Shown here: piece after piece, positions 51,297 through 59,301 of the stretch
How positions within the stretch are numbered: position 1 is the stretch's first letter
Layout of the letters: the number at the start of each line of letters is the position of its first letter
DNA from: Pyrinomonadaceae bacterium
GTDB taxonomy: Bacteria > Acidobacteriota > Blastocatellia > Pyrinomonadales > Pyrinomonadaceae
NCBI GenBank assembly: GCA_036277115.1
Contig: DASUNM010000024.1
Coordinates: 124,001 to 188,000 of the forward strand
Direction: 5' to 3'
Length of the DNA: 64,000 bases
Translations under genes and position numbers: made by a program
The notes under the pieces: generated by a model
The model's database searches: none
The model's input: only the letters and a program-made list of their open reading frames with translations
What the model was told of the DNA's origin: nothing

Positions 51297-51335
51297 TATC
51301 TGTATAATCTGTGGACGACTCTTGTTCTATTACTT

Positions 51336-52466
51336 ATGCTCAAAAAAGTCCTCCTCCTTTCTGCTTCAGCCGGCGCCGGACATGTGCGCGCAGCCCAGGC
51401 GCTCGAAAAAGCCTTCAAAGAAACGCTCAAAGGCGATAGCGAAGTGCATCACTTCGACGTGCTGAATTACACCAACAAGGTCTTTCGCCATCTTTACTCA
51501 AGAGCGTATATCGATCTTGTCAATAAAATGCCCGAGGTGCCGGGTTGGATTTACGACAAACTCGACACGCCCTGGAAGAATGAACGACGGCGGCTGGCGC
51601 TTGATAAGCTCAACACGCGGCCGTTCGTTAAGCTGCTGCGGGAATACAATCCGGACCTGATTGTCTGCACGCATTTTCTTCCCGCTGAGATTGTGTCGTG
51701 GTTGAAAGCCAAAGAGCGTCTCGCCAGCCGCCAGGCCATCATCGTCACCGACTTTGATGTGCACGCGATGTGGCTGGTGCATCATTACGAGCGCTATTTT
51801 GTCGCCGTCGACGAAGCACGCGTCTATCTTGAAGCGCTGGGCATCCCGCCGCCAAAGATTACAGTGAGTGGAATTCCCATCGATCCCGTTTTTGCTTTAA
51901 AGAAAGACAAGCAGGCGATGCGAGCCAAACATGGCCTGGCGCCGGATCGCACCACGATTTTGCTTTCCGCGGGGGGCGAGGGGGTTGGTTCGGTGGATGC
52001 TCTTATTAATGCACTGCTGCCGTTACAACATCGAGTGCAAATCGTGGCCATCTGCGGGCGTAACGAGGAACTGAAGAAGCGTCTGAGCAGAATGGCCGCG
52101 CGTATCAAGTCCGATGCGACTGTGCTGCTGAAGCCGTTCGGTTACACGCTCGAGATGGATGAGCTCATGACCGCGTCAGATCTGGTGATGGGAAAGCCCG
52201 GCGGTCTGACCACCTCGGAAGCGTTGGCCAAAGGATTGGTATTCGTGATTGTGAACCCGATCCCCGGGCAGGAAGAGCGAAACTCAGATCACCTACTCGA
52301 AGCCGCAGTTGCGATCCGCTGCAACAATCTGCCTACGCTGTCCTACAAACTCGATAGACTGCTGGATGATAAGGCGCGGTTTAAAGCGATGCAGGGAAAC
52401 GCGCGGCGCATGGGCCGACCCAACGCAGCGCGGGAAATTGTGGGGCAGTTGATTGCTTCGGTGTGA
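51336..52466 (+). CDS. MGDG-synthase-like glycosyltransferase (GT28-type)
   Basis: 376 aa from the ATG at 51336, where the family's N-terminus MLKKVLLLSASAGAGHVRAA begins. The N-domain has VHHFDVLNYTNKVFRHLY and DLIVCTHFLPAEIVSWL; the C-domain has ILLSAGGEGVGSVDAL (about 205-220), ELMTASDLVMGKPGGLTTSEA (about 280-300) and NPIPGQEERNSDHL, the sugar-nucleotide site of MurG-related diacylglycerol glycosyltransferases. It likely makes glycolipids for the membrane, inner face. The longer frame to 51213 runs into a tandem repeat. Confidence 0.9.
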   Translation: MLKKVLLLSASAGAGHVRAAQALEKAFKETLKGDSEVHHFDVLNYTNKVFRHLYSRAYIDLVNKMPEVPGWIYDKLDTPWKNERRRLALDKLNTRPFVKLLREYNPDLIVCTHFLPAEIVSWLKAKERLASRQAIIVTDFDVHAMWLVHHYERYFVAVDEARVYLEALGIPPPKITVSGIPIDPVFALKKDKQAMRAKHGLAPDRTTILLSAGGEGVGSVDALINALLPLQHRVQIVAICGRNEELKKRLSRMAARIKSDATVLLKPFGYTLEMDELMTASDLVMGKPGGLTTSEALAKGLVFVIVNPIPGQEERNSDHLLEAAVAIRCNNLPTLSYKLDRLLDDKARFKAMQGNARRMGRPNAAREIVGQLIASV

Positions 52467-52521
52467 AGCCAAAGATCTAAGACCTATCTGATTAACCTGG
52501 ACGACTCGCGTGATTGCAGGA

Positions 52522-53184
52522 TCACCCACCCGCTGCCGCAGGCGGTACTGATGCTTTTTGTCCGGTCGATTTAGCTGGCACCAGCCCTTCAAGCCAGCTG
52601 CCGATCCAAGCCACTGCTGCAGGCAGAACGACGTCCTGGGCCTTTTTCGAAATCTCATTAACGAACTGATTCCCGATGACGCCGGCTTCGCTTTTCACCC
52701 GATCGAAGGCCGGCGTTTCTTTGATTCGCTGCATCAGTCCAACGCCCGACTCCTGATGCGGCCGTCGCTCCCGACCTCCATTGCCTGGCGAAGTCGCGAG
52801 CGGCTGGGTCATAGGTCGATCTTCATAACTTGGATCGATAGCGTCCTCTTCATACCGCGATACGGAGATCTTTGTCGGTCCCTTGACTACTGCGGCGACG
52901 CCATAGCCAACGATGAAACCCACTCCCAGTGCGCCCGCGCCCCAAGCGACGGGACGCTTCTTGACCTGCTCATGCCAATCCAGCGTCTGTGAAACTGATT
53001 CCTTAACAGACTCATATGAATTCACAACTGTATCCTTTATTTCATCGACGGTGTTCGAAATGGATTCGCGCGTCGCTTCCATTTCCTGTTGGAGCTGATC
53101 CTTCGAGGAGTCATGATCCAGTTCTTTCAATCCACCTGGTGTTTCAGTTGCACGCACCAGTCCTAGAGTTCGTTCTTCAACCAT
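52522..53184 (-). CDS. DUF3618-like membrane protein, yqjD/yqjE operon, C-terminus from a repeat
   Basis: 220 aa; AAGGA before the ATG, which overlaps the holin-like gene's end by 22 bp. N-terminal amphipathic helices (DSSKDQLQQEMEATRESISNTVDEIKDTV) are followed by GAGALGVGFIVGYGVAAVV, one membrane helix near 80-100. The middle is disordered, then another helix (SWLEGLVP). The last codons, ASVPPAAAGG and stop, are read from a module A repeat end (52527-52552). YqjD-like proteins link ribosomes or stress to the membrane; that is only analogy. Confidence 0.75.
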   Translation of the reverse strand: MVEERTLGLVRATETPGGLKELDHDSSKDQLQQEMEATRESISNTVDEIKDTVVNSYESVKESVSQTLDWHEQVKKRPVAWGAGALGVGFIVGYGVAAVVKGPTKISVSRYEEDAIDPSYEDRPMTQPLATSPGNGGRERRPHQESGVGLMQRIKETPAFDRVKSEAGVIGNQFVNEISKKAQDVVLPAAVAWIGSWLEGLVPAKSTGQKASVPPAAAGG

Positions 53185-53612
53185 TCTTTATCCTTCCTTA
53201 TTTCACGGATCGTCCGGTCGGGTACGAGGCTCTGCTTTGATAAACGGCCCTTCATCACAACAGCGACGATACTTCCAAGTATCGAATAGATTAGTCCTAC
53301 GCTGAGGAAGCCCAAGCCATATCTGGCCGCCTGAGAAAGGTCGGTATCCGCCAACAGAGTTGCAATGCCGAATGCCCCCGCTACACTGGCAAGAGCAAAG
53401 CCCAGGAGGGCCACGATTGAGGCAACCGCAATTCCGATCCCGGCCCGGAGAAATGAAGTTACATCCTCTTTGACTTCAATTCTTAGCAGACTCATCTTTG
53501 TATCGAAGAGCCGCGTTACGTCGTCACCGAGCCGACTTAAGAGTACCGGCAGATTTTCAATTTCCGTCCGCTGCTCGGACCGCCTGTCTAGTGCTGTAGC
53601 TGGTGTAGCCAT
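53163..53612 (-). CDS. Phage-holin-3_6-like membrane protein (YqjE-like)
   Basis: 149 aa from the ATG at 53612, with AAGGGGG upstream (a TTG lies six bases earlier). It has an N-terminal helix (LPVLLSRLGDDVTRLFDTKMSLLRIEVKED) followed by two membrane helices (about 58-85 and 100-122). This matches the Actinobacterial-holin-X/YqjE group, which sits beside YqjD-type proteins in many genomes. Likely inner membrane and linked to membrane stress; a true holin role is unlikely without phage genes. Middle gene of the operon. Confidence 0.8.
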   Translation of the reverse strand: MATPATALDRRSEQRTEIENLPVLLSRLGDDVTRLFDTKMSLLRIEVKEDVTSFLRAGIGIAVASIVALLGFALASVAGAFGIATLLADTDLSQAARYGLGFLSVGLIYSILGSIVAVVMKGRLSKQSLVPDRTIREIRKDKEWLKNEL

Positions 53613-53663
53613 CGCCAAACCCCCTTATAGAAGCCACTGTGCTTTCGTTTAGCCCCTGAAGAG

Positions 53664-54038
53664 TTACCTTCGGGCGCGAACGAACAATCCCAGTAACAAG
53701 CCGGCCGCCGCGGAAACCAAAATCGCCTGACCGGGATTTTGGCGCGCAAAGTCTTTAGCCTTATTCGCCATTCCACTCAGATCATCTGTAGCGAATTCTT
53801 TTATTTTGCCGCCGACGGCGCCGACCTTCTCACCCAGGAAATCCTTGGCTTGTGTCACCACTCCGGCCAGTTTGTCCGTGTACTCGTTGGCGGCGCCAGC
53901 CGGGCTGACGACTTCTTGTGTTGTCTCACTATAATTCGTGAGGGCATTCTCTCCCTCCGAAAACCCACTGTTGCCGGCCGGACTCCAATCCTTTCGGTCA
54001 TTTTCATTTGCTTGTATACCTGTCAAATTATCTGTCAT
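53664..54038 (-). CDS. DUF883/ElaB-YqjD-like tail-anchored protein
   Basis: 124 aa with AAGGAGA before the ATG. Residues 1-50 are disordered; 50-100 are amphipathic helices with AKDFLGEKVGAVGGKIKEF and MANKAKDFARQNPGQAILVS; residues 103-120 form a C-terminal membrane helix (SAAAGLLLGLFVRARR). This pattern is typical of YqjD/ElaB, which are tail-anchored and induced in stationary phase in Escherichia coli. First gene of the three-gene minus-strand operon; 51 bp precede the holin-like gene. Confidence 0.82.
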   Translation of the reverse strand: MTDNLTGIQANENDRKDWSPAGNSGFSEGENALTNYSETTQEVVSPAGAANEYTDKLAGVVTQAKDFLGEKVGAVGGKIKEFATDDLSGMANKAKDFARQNPGQAILVSAAAGLLLGLFVRARR

Positions 54039-54380
54039 GCGAAATTCTCCTTAAGATCGATTGATGTTGAATTGTTTACTGAAGATCAGCGAGAGCAATT
54101 GATGTGCCCGTCCCGTAAGGCCTGCTGGAGAGAGTCGCGTAGCCTTTCTGGCGTTGTGGACAGGTACGTATTCGATTTGTCTTGATCGAAAAAAATACAA
54201 GTGAAAGACGCTGGATCGGGTTCTCTCGATCTAGTGTGAGCTGAACGCGCCTAATATGGCCTGCGGGGACGATCGGGTGGTGGACGCGATTGGCGGCATA
54301 AGCATTGCTCGCGGAACTCGCTCGCGACCCGAATATCCAAAAGCATGCACAACGGCTGAAGCCAATCGCGCAAGTTATAC
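54039..54380. other. Divergent intergenic region
   Basis: 342 bp between the yqjD-like operon and the 66-aa gene; it presumably carries the operon promoter. The AAGGAGA ribosome-binding site of the first gene is at its left end. No hairpin, RNA gene or repeat from the families listed here was recognised. Confidence 0.45.
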
Positions 54381-54581
54381 ATGGAAGAGAAACCACCAAT
54401 CGTAAACGAGGTGTCTGACGAGACCGGACAGTTTGATCCGCGCTTCCGTCTCTGGCGGAAATTCTGTGCGGATCGAGGAATACCTGTGGAGTCCCTGCCT
54501 AGTACGCTCAGTGGTGAACTAAAACAAGAGTGGGAAAAATTCAAAGAAGAGAAGCCGCACGCGGACGAACGTACTAACTAA
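54381..54581 (+). CDS. Small hypothetical protein
   Basis: 66 aa, hydrophilic and acidic. It reads QFDPRFRLWRKFCADRGIPVESLPSTLSGELKQEWEKFKEEK, which looks like two short helices around a PVESL turn, with Trp and Phe residues in plausible core spacing. Codon use is ordinary. No ribosome-binding site stands out and I do not recognise the family. Accepted because the protein looks foldable and the opposite strand is empty, but with caution. Confidence 0.45.
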   Translation: MEEKPPIVNEVSDETGQFDPRFRLWRKFCADRGIPVESLPSTLSGELKQEWEKFKEEKPHADERTN

Positions 54582-54584
54582 AAC

Positions 54585-54680
54585 TCCGAGCTAGCGCACC
54601 GGGCGCCTTTGAACTCCATCACGCCGGCCCCGAGCGCTCCACGCCAACTAAACCATCGTGGCCGCCGACGAACTGCTGAT
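54585..54680 (-). pseudogene. Fes-like esterase 3'-end relic
   Basis: Bases 54631-54680 match 57448-57497, inside the intact esterase, at all but one substitution and one missing base over about 50 bp. Translated, it gives FVGGHDG, a frame break and WRGALG, the His-containing end of the esterase. Upstream parts are absent. So a piece of this gene's end was copied, or an old paralogue was almost wholly lost, near the copper-oxidase gene. The surrounding gap 54582-54937 has nothing else. Confidence 0.75.
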
Positions 54681-54937
54681 TGGCTACCTTCTTTCAAGCC
54701 CTTGGCGTGAACACCGGAAAGGGCCTCATCATCATCCCGATGTGTAAACGTGCCAATAATTTCTATCACTAAAAAACTTCACCTCGCCCGGGACATCTGC
54801 TAGAATGCGCCCGCGTTTGAACCAGGCAGAATTCAATGAGAGGCGCGAGCCCCGCTTTCCAGGCTCTGCCGATTGAACGAACGCTCTGGCCCTTCCTCGC
54901 GTTTCCAACTCAACGCAGCTAACCAGAGGAGTACCCT

Positions 54938-56551
54938 ATGTCACACCAACCTGCTGCCATCTCGGCATCGGCGAATCGAGTTGTGTCGATCGCGCTCGTC
55001 GTTACGTTTTGTCTTGCAGTTCTTCCCATGTCTGCATTTGCAAAGAAGCCGCGCGGTATCCGTAGACCGCTGCAAACTTATGGTCAAACGGGAAAGTGGA
55101 CCAACGGATTCTTCACCGCGGCGACGGTCCACTTACATGTTCTGCCTAATGGGAAGGTCCTGTCATGGACGCAATTTCCGGCCAGCGCACCTCCATGCCC
55201 GTTTTGTAGGAATCCTCCAATCCAGACCTACGTCCGGATTTCGGATCCTCCCTACACTACTGTTTCAACTCTCTACAACTATTGGCTTGATCTGTTTTGT
55301 AGCGGTCATTCACTTTTGCCGGACGGAAGACTCTTGATTACGGGTGGCACCACCTTTCAAGGTCCACCGAATTCAGGAGTCTATGACACTACGATTTTTG
55401 ATCCCTCGAACAATACGTTCACCAACGGTTCGGACTACATGTACTTGCCGCGGTGGTATCCGACTAACGTGGCTCTCGCAAACGGCGAGACGCTTACTAT
55501 TTCGGGATCGTATCTGGTGGGTAGCCAGCTCAATTTTAATAACTACCCGCAGGTTTGGAAGACTACGGGGGGATGGCGCGACATTCCCGGAGCGGCAACA
55601 CCGCAACATCTTTGGCTCTATCCCTGGATGCACCTGACGGCTGGTGGCCTGGCGTATAACTCCGGCCCAACCCAATCGACCTACTTCATCAACACCAGCG
55701 GCAACGGCTCCTGGAGTCAGGGACCTAACAGCATCTACGGCCTTCGTGATGAAGGTACGTCGGTCATGTATGAACCCAACAAGATTATCGTTATTGGCGG
55801 AGGCAACAAACCTGAAGGTCCTCTCGGCGCCGTCGTGCCCACCAACACAGCCGAGAAGATCAATCTATATGATTCGCCTCCCACCTGGACGCCCGCGGCC
55901 TCAATGACCTACCGGCGGCGTCATCTGAATGCGACCATTCTGCCAAACGGGAAGGTGCTGGTTACGGGAGGCACCAAAGGCGGCGGCTTCAACAACACCT
56001 GTCATGACAATTGGGTGTTGGAGGGCGAGATATGGGATCCGGCGACCGACACCTGGTCGTTTACGGCCGCAGCAACACATCCGCGGCTCTATCATTCAGC
56101 GGCCGTGTTGTTGCCCGATGGAAGAGTATTGGTTGGTGGCACAACGCCCTGGGGCGCGGGCGGCGGCTGCCCAGGTATGTCCGACCAAATCCAACAGACG
56201 GAAATTTACTCGCCGCCGTATCTCTTCGACGCGAGCGGCAATGAAGTCCCACGACCGTCGATCACTTCGGTGCAGGCCACGGCAACTTACGGCGAAACCA
56301 TCACCGTAGGAAAGCCCGTAGATCCTCCTTCACAGAATATTTCTAAAGTGACTTTAGTCAGGTTGTCGTCGACAACCCATTCGTTCAACCAAAATCAGCG
56401 CTTCAACAATTTGAGCTTTACGTCGTTCCTTGGTGGTTTGAACGTCACGATGCCTGCTGACGGGAATCTTTGCCCGCCCGGACATTACATGCTGTTCATC
56501 ATCAACAGCGCGGGCGTGCCATCTGTGGCATCGATCATCAAGATCTCTTGA
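54938..56551 (+). CDS. Radical copper oxidase (galactose/glyoxal-oxidase type), secreted
   Basis: 537 aa. The signal peptide ends near AFAKK (residue 36). A Kelch-type propeller (ITGG, IIVIGGGN, VLVTGGT, VLVGGTT blades) is followed by a C-terminal Ig-like DUF1929 domain from about 438. All five copper-radical residues are present: Cys121 (FCSGHSLLPDG), Tyr174 (PRWYPT), Tyr385-His386 (RLYHSAA) and His516 (CPPGHYM). Such enzymes oxidise primary alcohols or aldehydes and release hydrogen peroxide. The next gene is an SCO copper chaperone 18 bp on, supporting copper loading. Exact substrate unknown. Confidence 0.93.
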   Translation: MSHQPAAISASANRVVSIALVVTFCLAVLPMSAFAKKPRGIRRPLQTYGQTGKWTNGFFTAATVHLHVLPNGKVLSWTQFPASAPPCPFCRNPPIQTYVRISDPPYTTVSTLYNYWLDLFCSGHSLLPDGRLLITGGTTFQGPPNSGVYDTTIFDPSNNTFTNGSDYMYLPRWYPTNVALANGETLTISGSYLVGSQLNFNNYPQVWKTTGGWRDIPGAATPQHLWLYPWMHLTAGGLAYNSGPTQSTYFINTSGNGSWSQGPNSIYGLRDEGTSVMYEPNKIIVIGGGNKPEGPLGAVVPTNTAEKINLYDSPPTWTPAASMTYRRRHLNATILPNGKVLVTGGTKGGGFNNTCHDNWVLEGEIWDPATDTWSFTAAATHPRLYHSAAVLLPDGRVLVGGTTPWGAGGGCPGMSDQIQQTEIYSPPYLFDASGNEVPRPSITSVQATATYGETITVGKPVDPPSQNISKVTLVRLSSTTHSFNQNQRFNNLSFTSFLGGLNVTMPADGNLCPPGHYMLFIINSAGVPSVASIIKIS

Positions 56552-56568
56552 TGGGGAGGGAAGCGAAC

Positions 56569-57198
56569 GTGGCAAAGCTCAAAACGCAATCACTTCTATG
56601 CTGCTGTTTGCTCCTGCTCTGCACCGTGGGAGCGCGAGCGCAGCAGCAGAAGAACGCAACGGGCCATTCGCATGGACATCAGCCGGTCACAGACTCCTCC
56701 CCGTCTGTGCCGGCTCGACTAGCGATTCCTGATGTTGAAATTCTGGATCAGAACGGAAAGAAGCAACGGCTCTATACCGACTTGGTCAAAGGCAGAAAGG
56801 TCGTAATCAACTTCATCTACACTTCGTGTACGTCCTACTGCCCACTTTCGGGTGACAACTTCGCCCGGCTGCAAGCACTGCTGGGGAAGCGAATGATAAA
56901 GGACGTGTACCTGCTGTCGATCAGCACTGATCCCGAAACCGATACGCCGGCAAAACTCAAAGCCTGGAGTGCGCGATTTGGACCAAAACCCGGCTGGACG
57001 CTTGTTACGGGAGAGACACCGGCGATGCAAACGTTACTAAAGGCATTCTTGGGCGAAGGCCCGCGGCGCGGGGAACATACGCCGATTGCATTTGTTTTAA
57101 ACGACGAACGCGGCGGCTGGCAGCGCACCTTTGGCTTGGAGTCGCCGGAAAAGCTTTTGGAGATATTGGGCGAGTTTTCCGCGCCGGCAAGAAAATAG
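56569..57198 (+). CDS. SCO1/SenC-type copper chaperone
   Basis: 209 aa from GTG 56569, with GGGAGGG upstream; an ATG at 56551 overlapping the oxidase stop is the alternative. Signal peptide (LLCCCLLLLCTVGARAQ), then a short His segment HSHGH. The thioredoxin-like SCO domain has copper ligands Cys87 and Cys91 (TSCTSYCPLSG) and His170 (EHTPIAF). SCO proteins deliver copper to cytochrome oxidase CuA and other copper sites. No oxidase subunits are near, so the client here is most likely the adjacent radical copper oxidase. Confidence 0.92.
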   Translation: MAKLKTQSLLCCCLLLLCTVGARAQQQKNATGHSHGHQPVTDSSPSVPARLAIPDVEILDQNGKKQRLYTDLVKGRKVVINFIYTSCTSYCPLSGDNFARLQALLGKRMIKDVYLLSISTDPETDTPAKLKAWSARFGPKPGWTLVTGETPAMQTLLKAFLGEGPRRGEHTPIAFVLNDERGGWQRTFGLESPEKLLEILGEFSAPARK

Positions 57199-57240
57199 CT
57201 CTGGAAATAATGGGAGAGCTCGTGTCAGACCCGGAGCAAA

Positions 57241-57272
57241 TCCCTCTCCCTTTGGGAGAGGGTGGGGTGAGA
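57241..57272. repeat. CTCTCCC palindrome
   Basis: CCCTCTCCC-TTT-GGGAGAGGG with a GTGAGAG tail, in the 214-bp gap after the SCO gene and converging with the Fes-like gene. Same family as 17023-17062 and 20765-20820. It could serve as a bidirectional transcript end. Confidence 0.6.
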
Positions 57273-57412
57273 GTTCTCGACGAAGTCGAGAATAGCGACG
57301 GGATCGACACTCAAGTTGTGTTTTGATCTGGTCGATATAGCCACCCACCCTGCCTTCTCCCAAAACATCTCCCAGTATTAGACGGCTGCGGCCAGCACTG
57401 ACGCGTAGAATC

Positions 57413-59107
57413 CTAATGAGCTCCGAGTAAATTGATCAGGCCGTCGGCGAGCGCCCCACGCCAACTTAAACCATCGTGGCCGCCGACGAACTGCTGATAG
57501 TGAACCTGGTAGCCTTTAGCGAGTAATACGTCACGCAAATGACGCGTGCTTTCCAGGATCTCACCGCCACTGCCGGCGGTGTCGGCTTCAAATGTTCCCG
57601 CCGTTAGATAAAAGCGCAGAGGCAATTTGGGACTCGCCAGGAATTCCTTAACCAGGAAGTTGCCTTCGGTCGTAGCATCCCGCGAGCCGTCGCCGCCGCG
57701 TCCCCCGGAATCGGGACAGCGTGCGCCACAGATTCCATCGTTATGTTCGGGCGACCACCAAAAGGCGCCGGATCGGCTGAGTACGTTGCCAAAGACCCTG
57801 GGGTGACGCCGAGCGACGTACACTGATGCAAGACCACCAGCGCTATAGCCAGTGACCACGGTTTTCTTCGGGTCCTTTGTAACGTTGTAGTGTGACCGAA
57901 CCCAGGGAAGAAGTTCCTTGGCCGTAAAATCCGCGAACTCATCGCTGGCGACGAGGTCTACCAGACGCCGGCCGGGAACATTCTCAACAAATACCGCAAC
58001 GGTCGGAGGAATTTTGGAAGCTGCAATGAGATTGTTCAGCGTCGTCACTGGAGACGCATCGTTCGCCAGGTCTTCGCCGTCGAACAAAATCAACAGCGCA
58101 TTGGGGGGACCATCTGCTTTATAGTTAGCCGGCGTGTAAACAGAAAAGGGCCGGTCAATTTTTTGAATGGCGCTCTTGATGGTTTGTTTCTCGACGCGTC
58201 CTTCCGCTACTCCGGGTTTGCTGACGAGCCATGGTTGCGGCGCAACTCCAGGCAACTCCGCCACGCTTCGACATCTGAACTTGCTGGTCTCGGGCGGACA
58301 TTTGGATAACGGATTCAGACTGAACGGATCCGCCTGCCTGGTGGCTGCGCGCTGTGCAGCGCGCGGACCCTCGGACGTTAAGGGATCGTTTGGCGACAGT
58401 TGGTAGTTAACCCGGGTCCCGCTGGGGAGCTTCAAGGTCAAATACCAAATGTCCGAGTTAGGAATGTTGTGCATCGAGTATTTGTTCGCCGTACCATCAA
58501 ACCCCCAAAAAGAGCCTATGACGAACACATTTCTCGTGTCGTGCTTACTTCGCCACAGGAATGTAACCAGTTGATATTTGCCGTCTGAACCATAGGCTTC
58601 GGTGAGCGGCGTGCCCTGTGCTTTTACCTCTTTCCAGAAGCTCTCTGTGTTTGTCTCACCTGCGCTAATCTGTTTACGAAGAGCCTGAATCCGTGTGGTC
58701 GGATAGGGATCGCTCGCGGGCTGAGGTTTGAGTCGCTCGTCGAGCGAGACCACTGCGCCGATGGACAATTCATAACTGGCTGTTTGGTCGCCCGAATTCT
58801 CAATCTTGAAGGAATACGAGCCGGCGCCTTCGGCAGCAAAGGGAAACGATCCTTTCGCCTCGGTCGCTGAGCCAGTTGCCCGCCGAGCCACCGTTCCGTC
58901 GGGATTCAGAATAAAAACGTTGACCCTGCCCTTGTACCCCAGCGAAATGTTGAAATAGTCACCGTCGTTCAGGGCAATTGAGAAGAAATCAGTCTTGCCG
59001 GGCTCGATCTTTCTGGCCACGGGCTGATTTGGCGAGAGTTTCTCTTGCGCGCTAACTTCCGGCGCCGGCAAGCACAGGAAACAAAGTAACAGCAAACAAA
59101 TTTTCAT
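57413..59107 (-). CDS. Fes-like esterase with PPC-type N-domain, secreted
   Basis: 564 aa. The signal peptide ends near EVSAQ (residue 20). Residues 25-120 form a pre-peptidase C-terminal (PPC) type beta domain (DFFSIALNDGDYFNISLGYKG). A beta-sandwich N-esterase domain (about 135-290) and esterase-D domain (about 300-560) follow, with Ser422 in TGYSAGG and His544 in GGHDG. A Cys/Gly-rich insert CGARCPDSGGRGG interrupts the hydrolase part. Paralogue of 15584-16912, which lacks the PPC domain. Substrate unknown; a truncated copy of its end lies at 54585-54680. Confidence 0.88.
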   Translation of the reverse strand: MKICLLLLCFLCLPAPEVSAQEKLSPNQPVARKIEPGKTDFFSIALNDGDYFNISLGYKGRVNVFILNPDGTVARRATGSATEAKGSFPFAAEGAGSYSFKIENSGDQTASYELSIGAVVSLDERLKPQPASDPYPTTRIQALRKQISAGETNTESFWKEVKAQGTPLTEAYGSDGKYQLVTFLWRSKHDTRNVFVIGSFWGFDGTANKYSMHNIPNSDIWYLTLKLPSGTRVNYQLSPNDPLTSEGPRAAQRAATRQADPFSLNPLSKCPPETSKFRCRSVAELPGVAPQPWLVSKPGVAEGRVEKQTIKSAIQKIDRPFSVYTPANYKADGPPNALLILFDGEDLANDASPVTTLNNLIAASKIPPTVAVFVENVPGRRLVDLVASDEFADFTAKELLPWVRSHYNVTKDPKKTVVTGYSAGGLASVYVARRHPRVFGNVLSRSGAFWWSPEHNDGICGARCPDSGGRGGDGSRDATTEGNFLVKEFLASPKLPLRFYLTAGTFEADTAGSGGEILESTRHLRDVLLAKGYQVHYQQFVGGHDGLSWRGALADGLINLLGAH

Positions 59108-59145
59108 GGGACCCCTTGCTTTAACCTGTGTTGAAGTTTCAAAAC

Positions 59146-59240
59146 TCCGTGAGTCTCTGTGAAGCTCTGTGCCTCTGTGGTGAGACTACCTTAACAATCA
59201 CCACCGAGACACTGAGCTCCACAAAGGAAGCCACCGAGAG
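59146..59240. repeat. Long imperfect inverted repeat, CTCTGTG family, copy 3
   Basis: GTCTCTGTGAAGCTCTGTG, then CCTCTGTGGTG, faces CACCACCGAGACACTGAGC around a 20-odd-bp loop. More divergent than the copies at 10327 and 33405, but with the same arm order. Confidence 0.7.
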
Positions 59241-59301
59241 AGCCGCATGTTACCTGAGGACAACGTCGCCGTCTGTTACCAGATTAGGATTTTGTATGAT
59301 T

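Noticed and set aside
53163..53612. Phage lysis gene (holin)
   Set aside because: Neighbours are yqjD-like stress proteins with no endolysin, structural or integrase gene nearby; a YqjE-like role is likelier.
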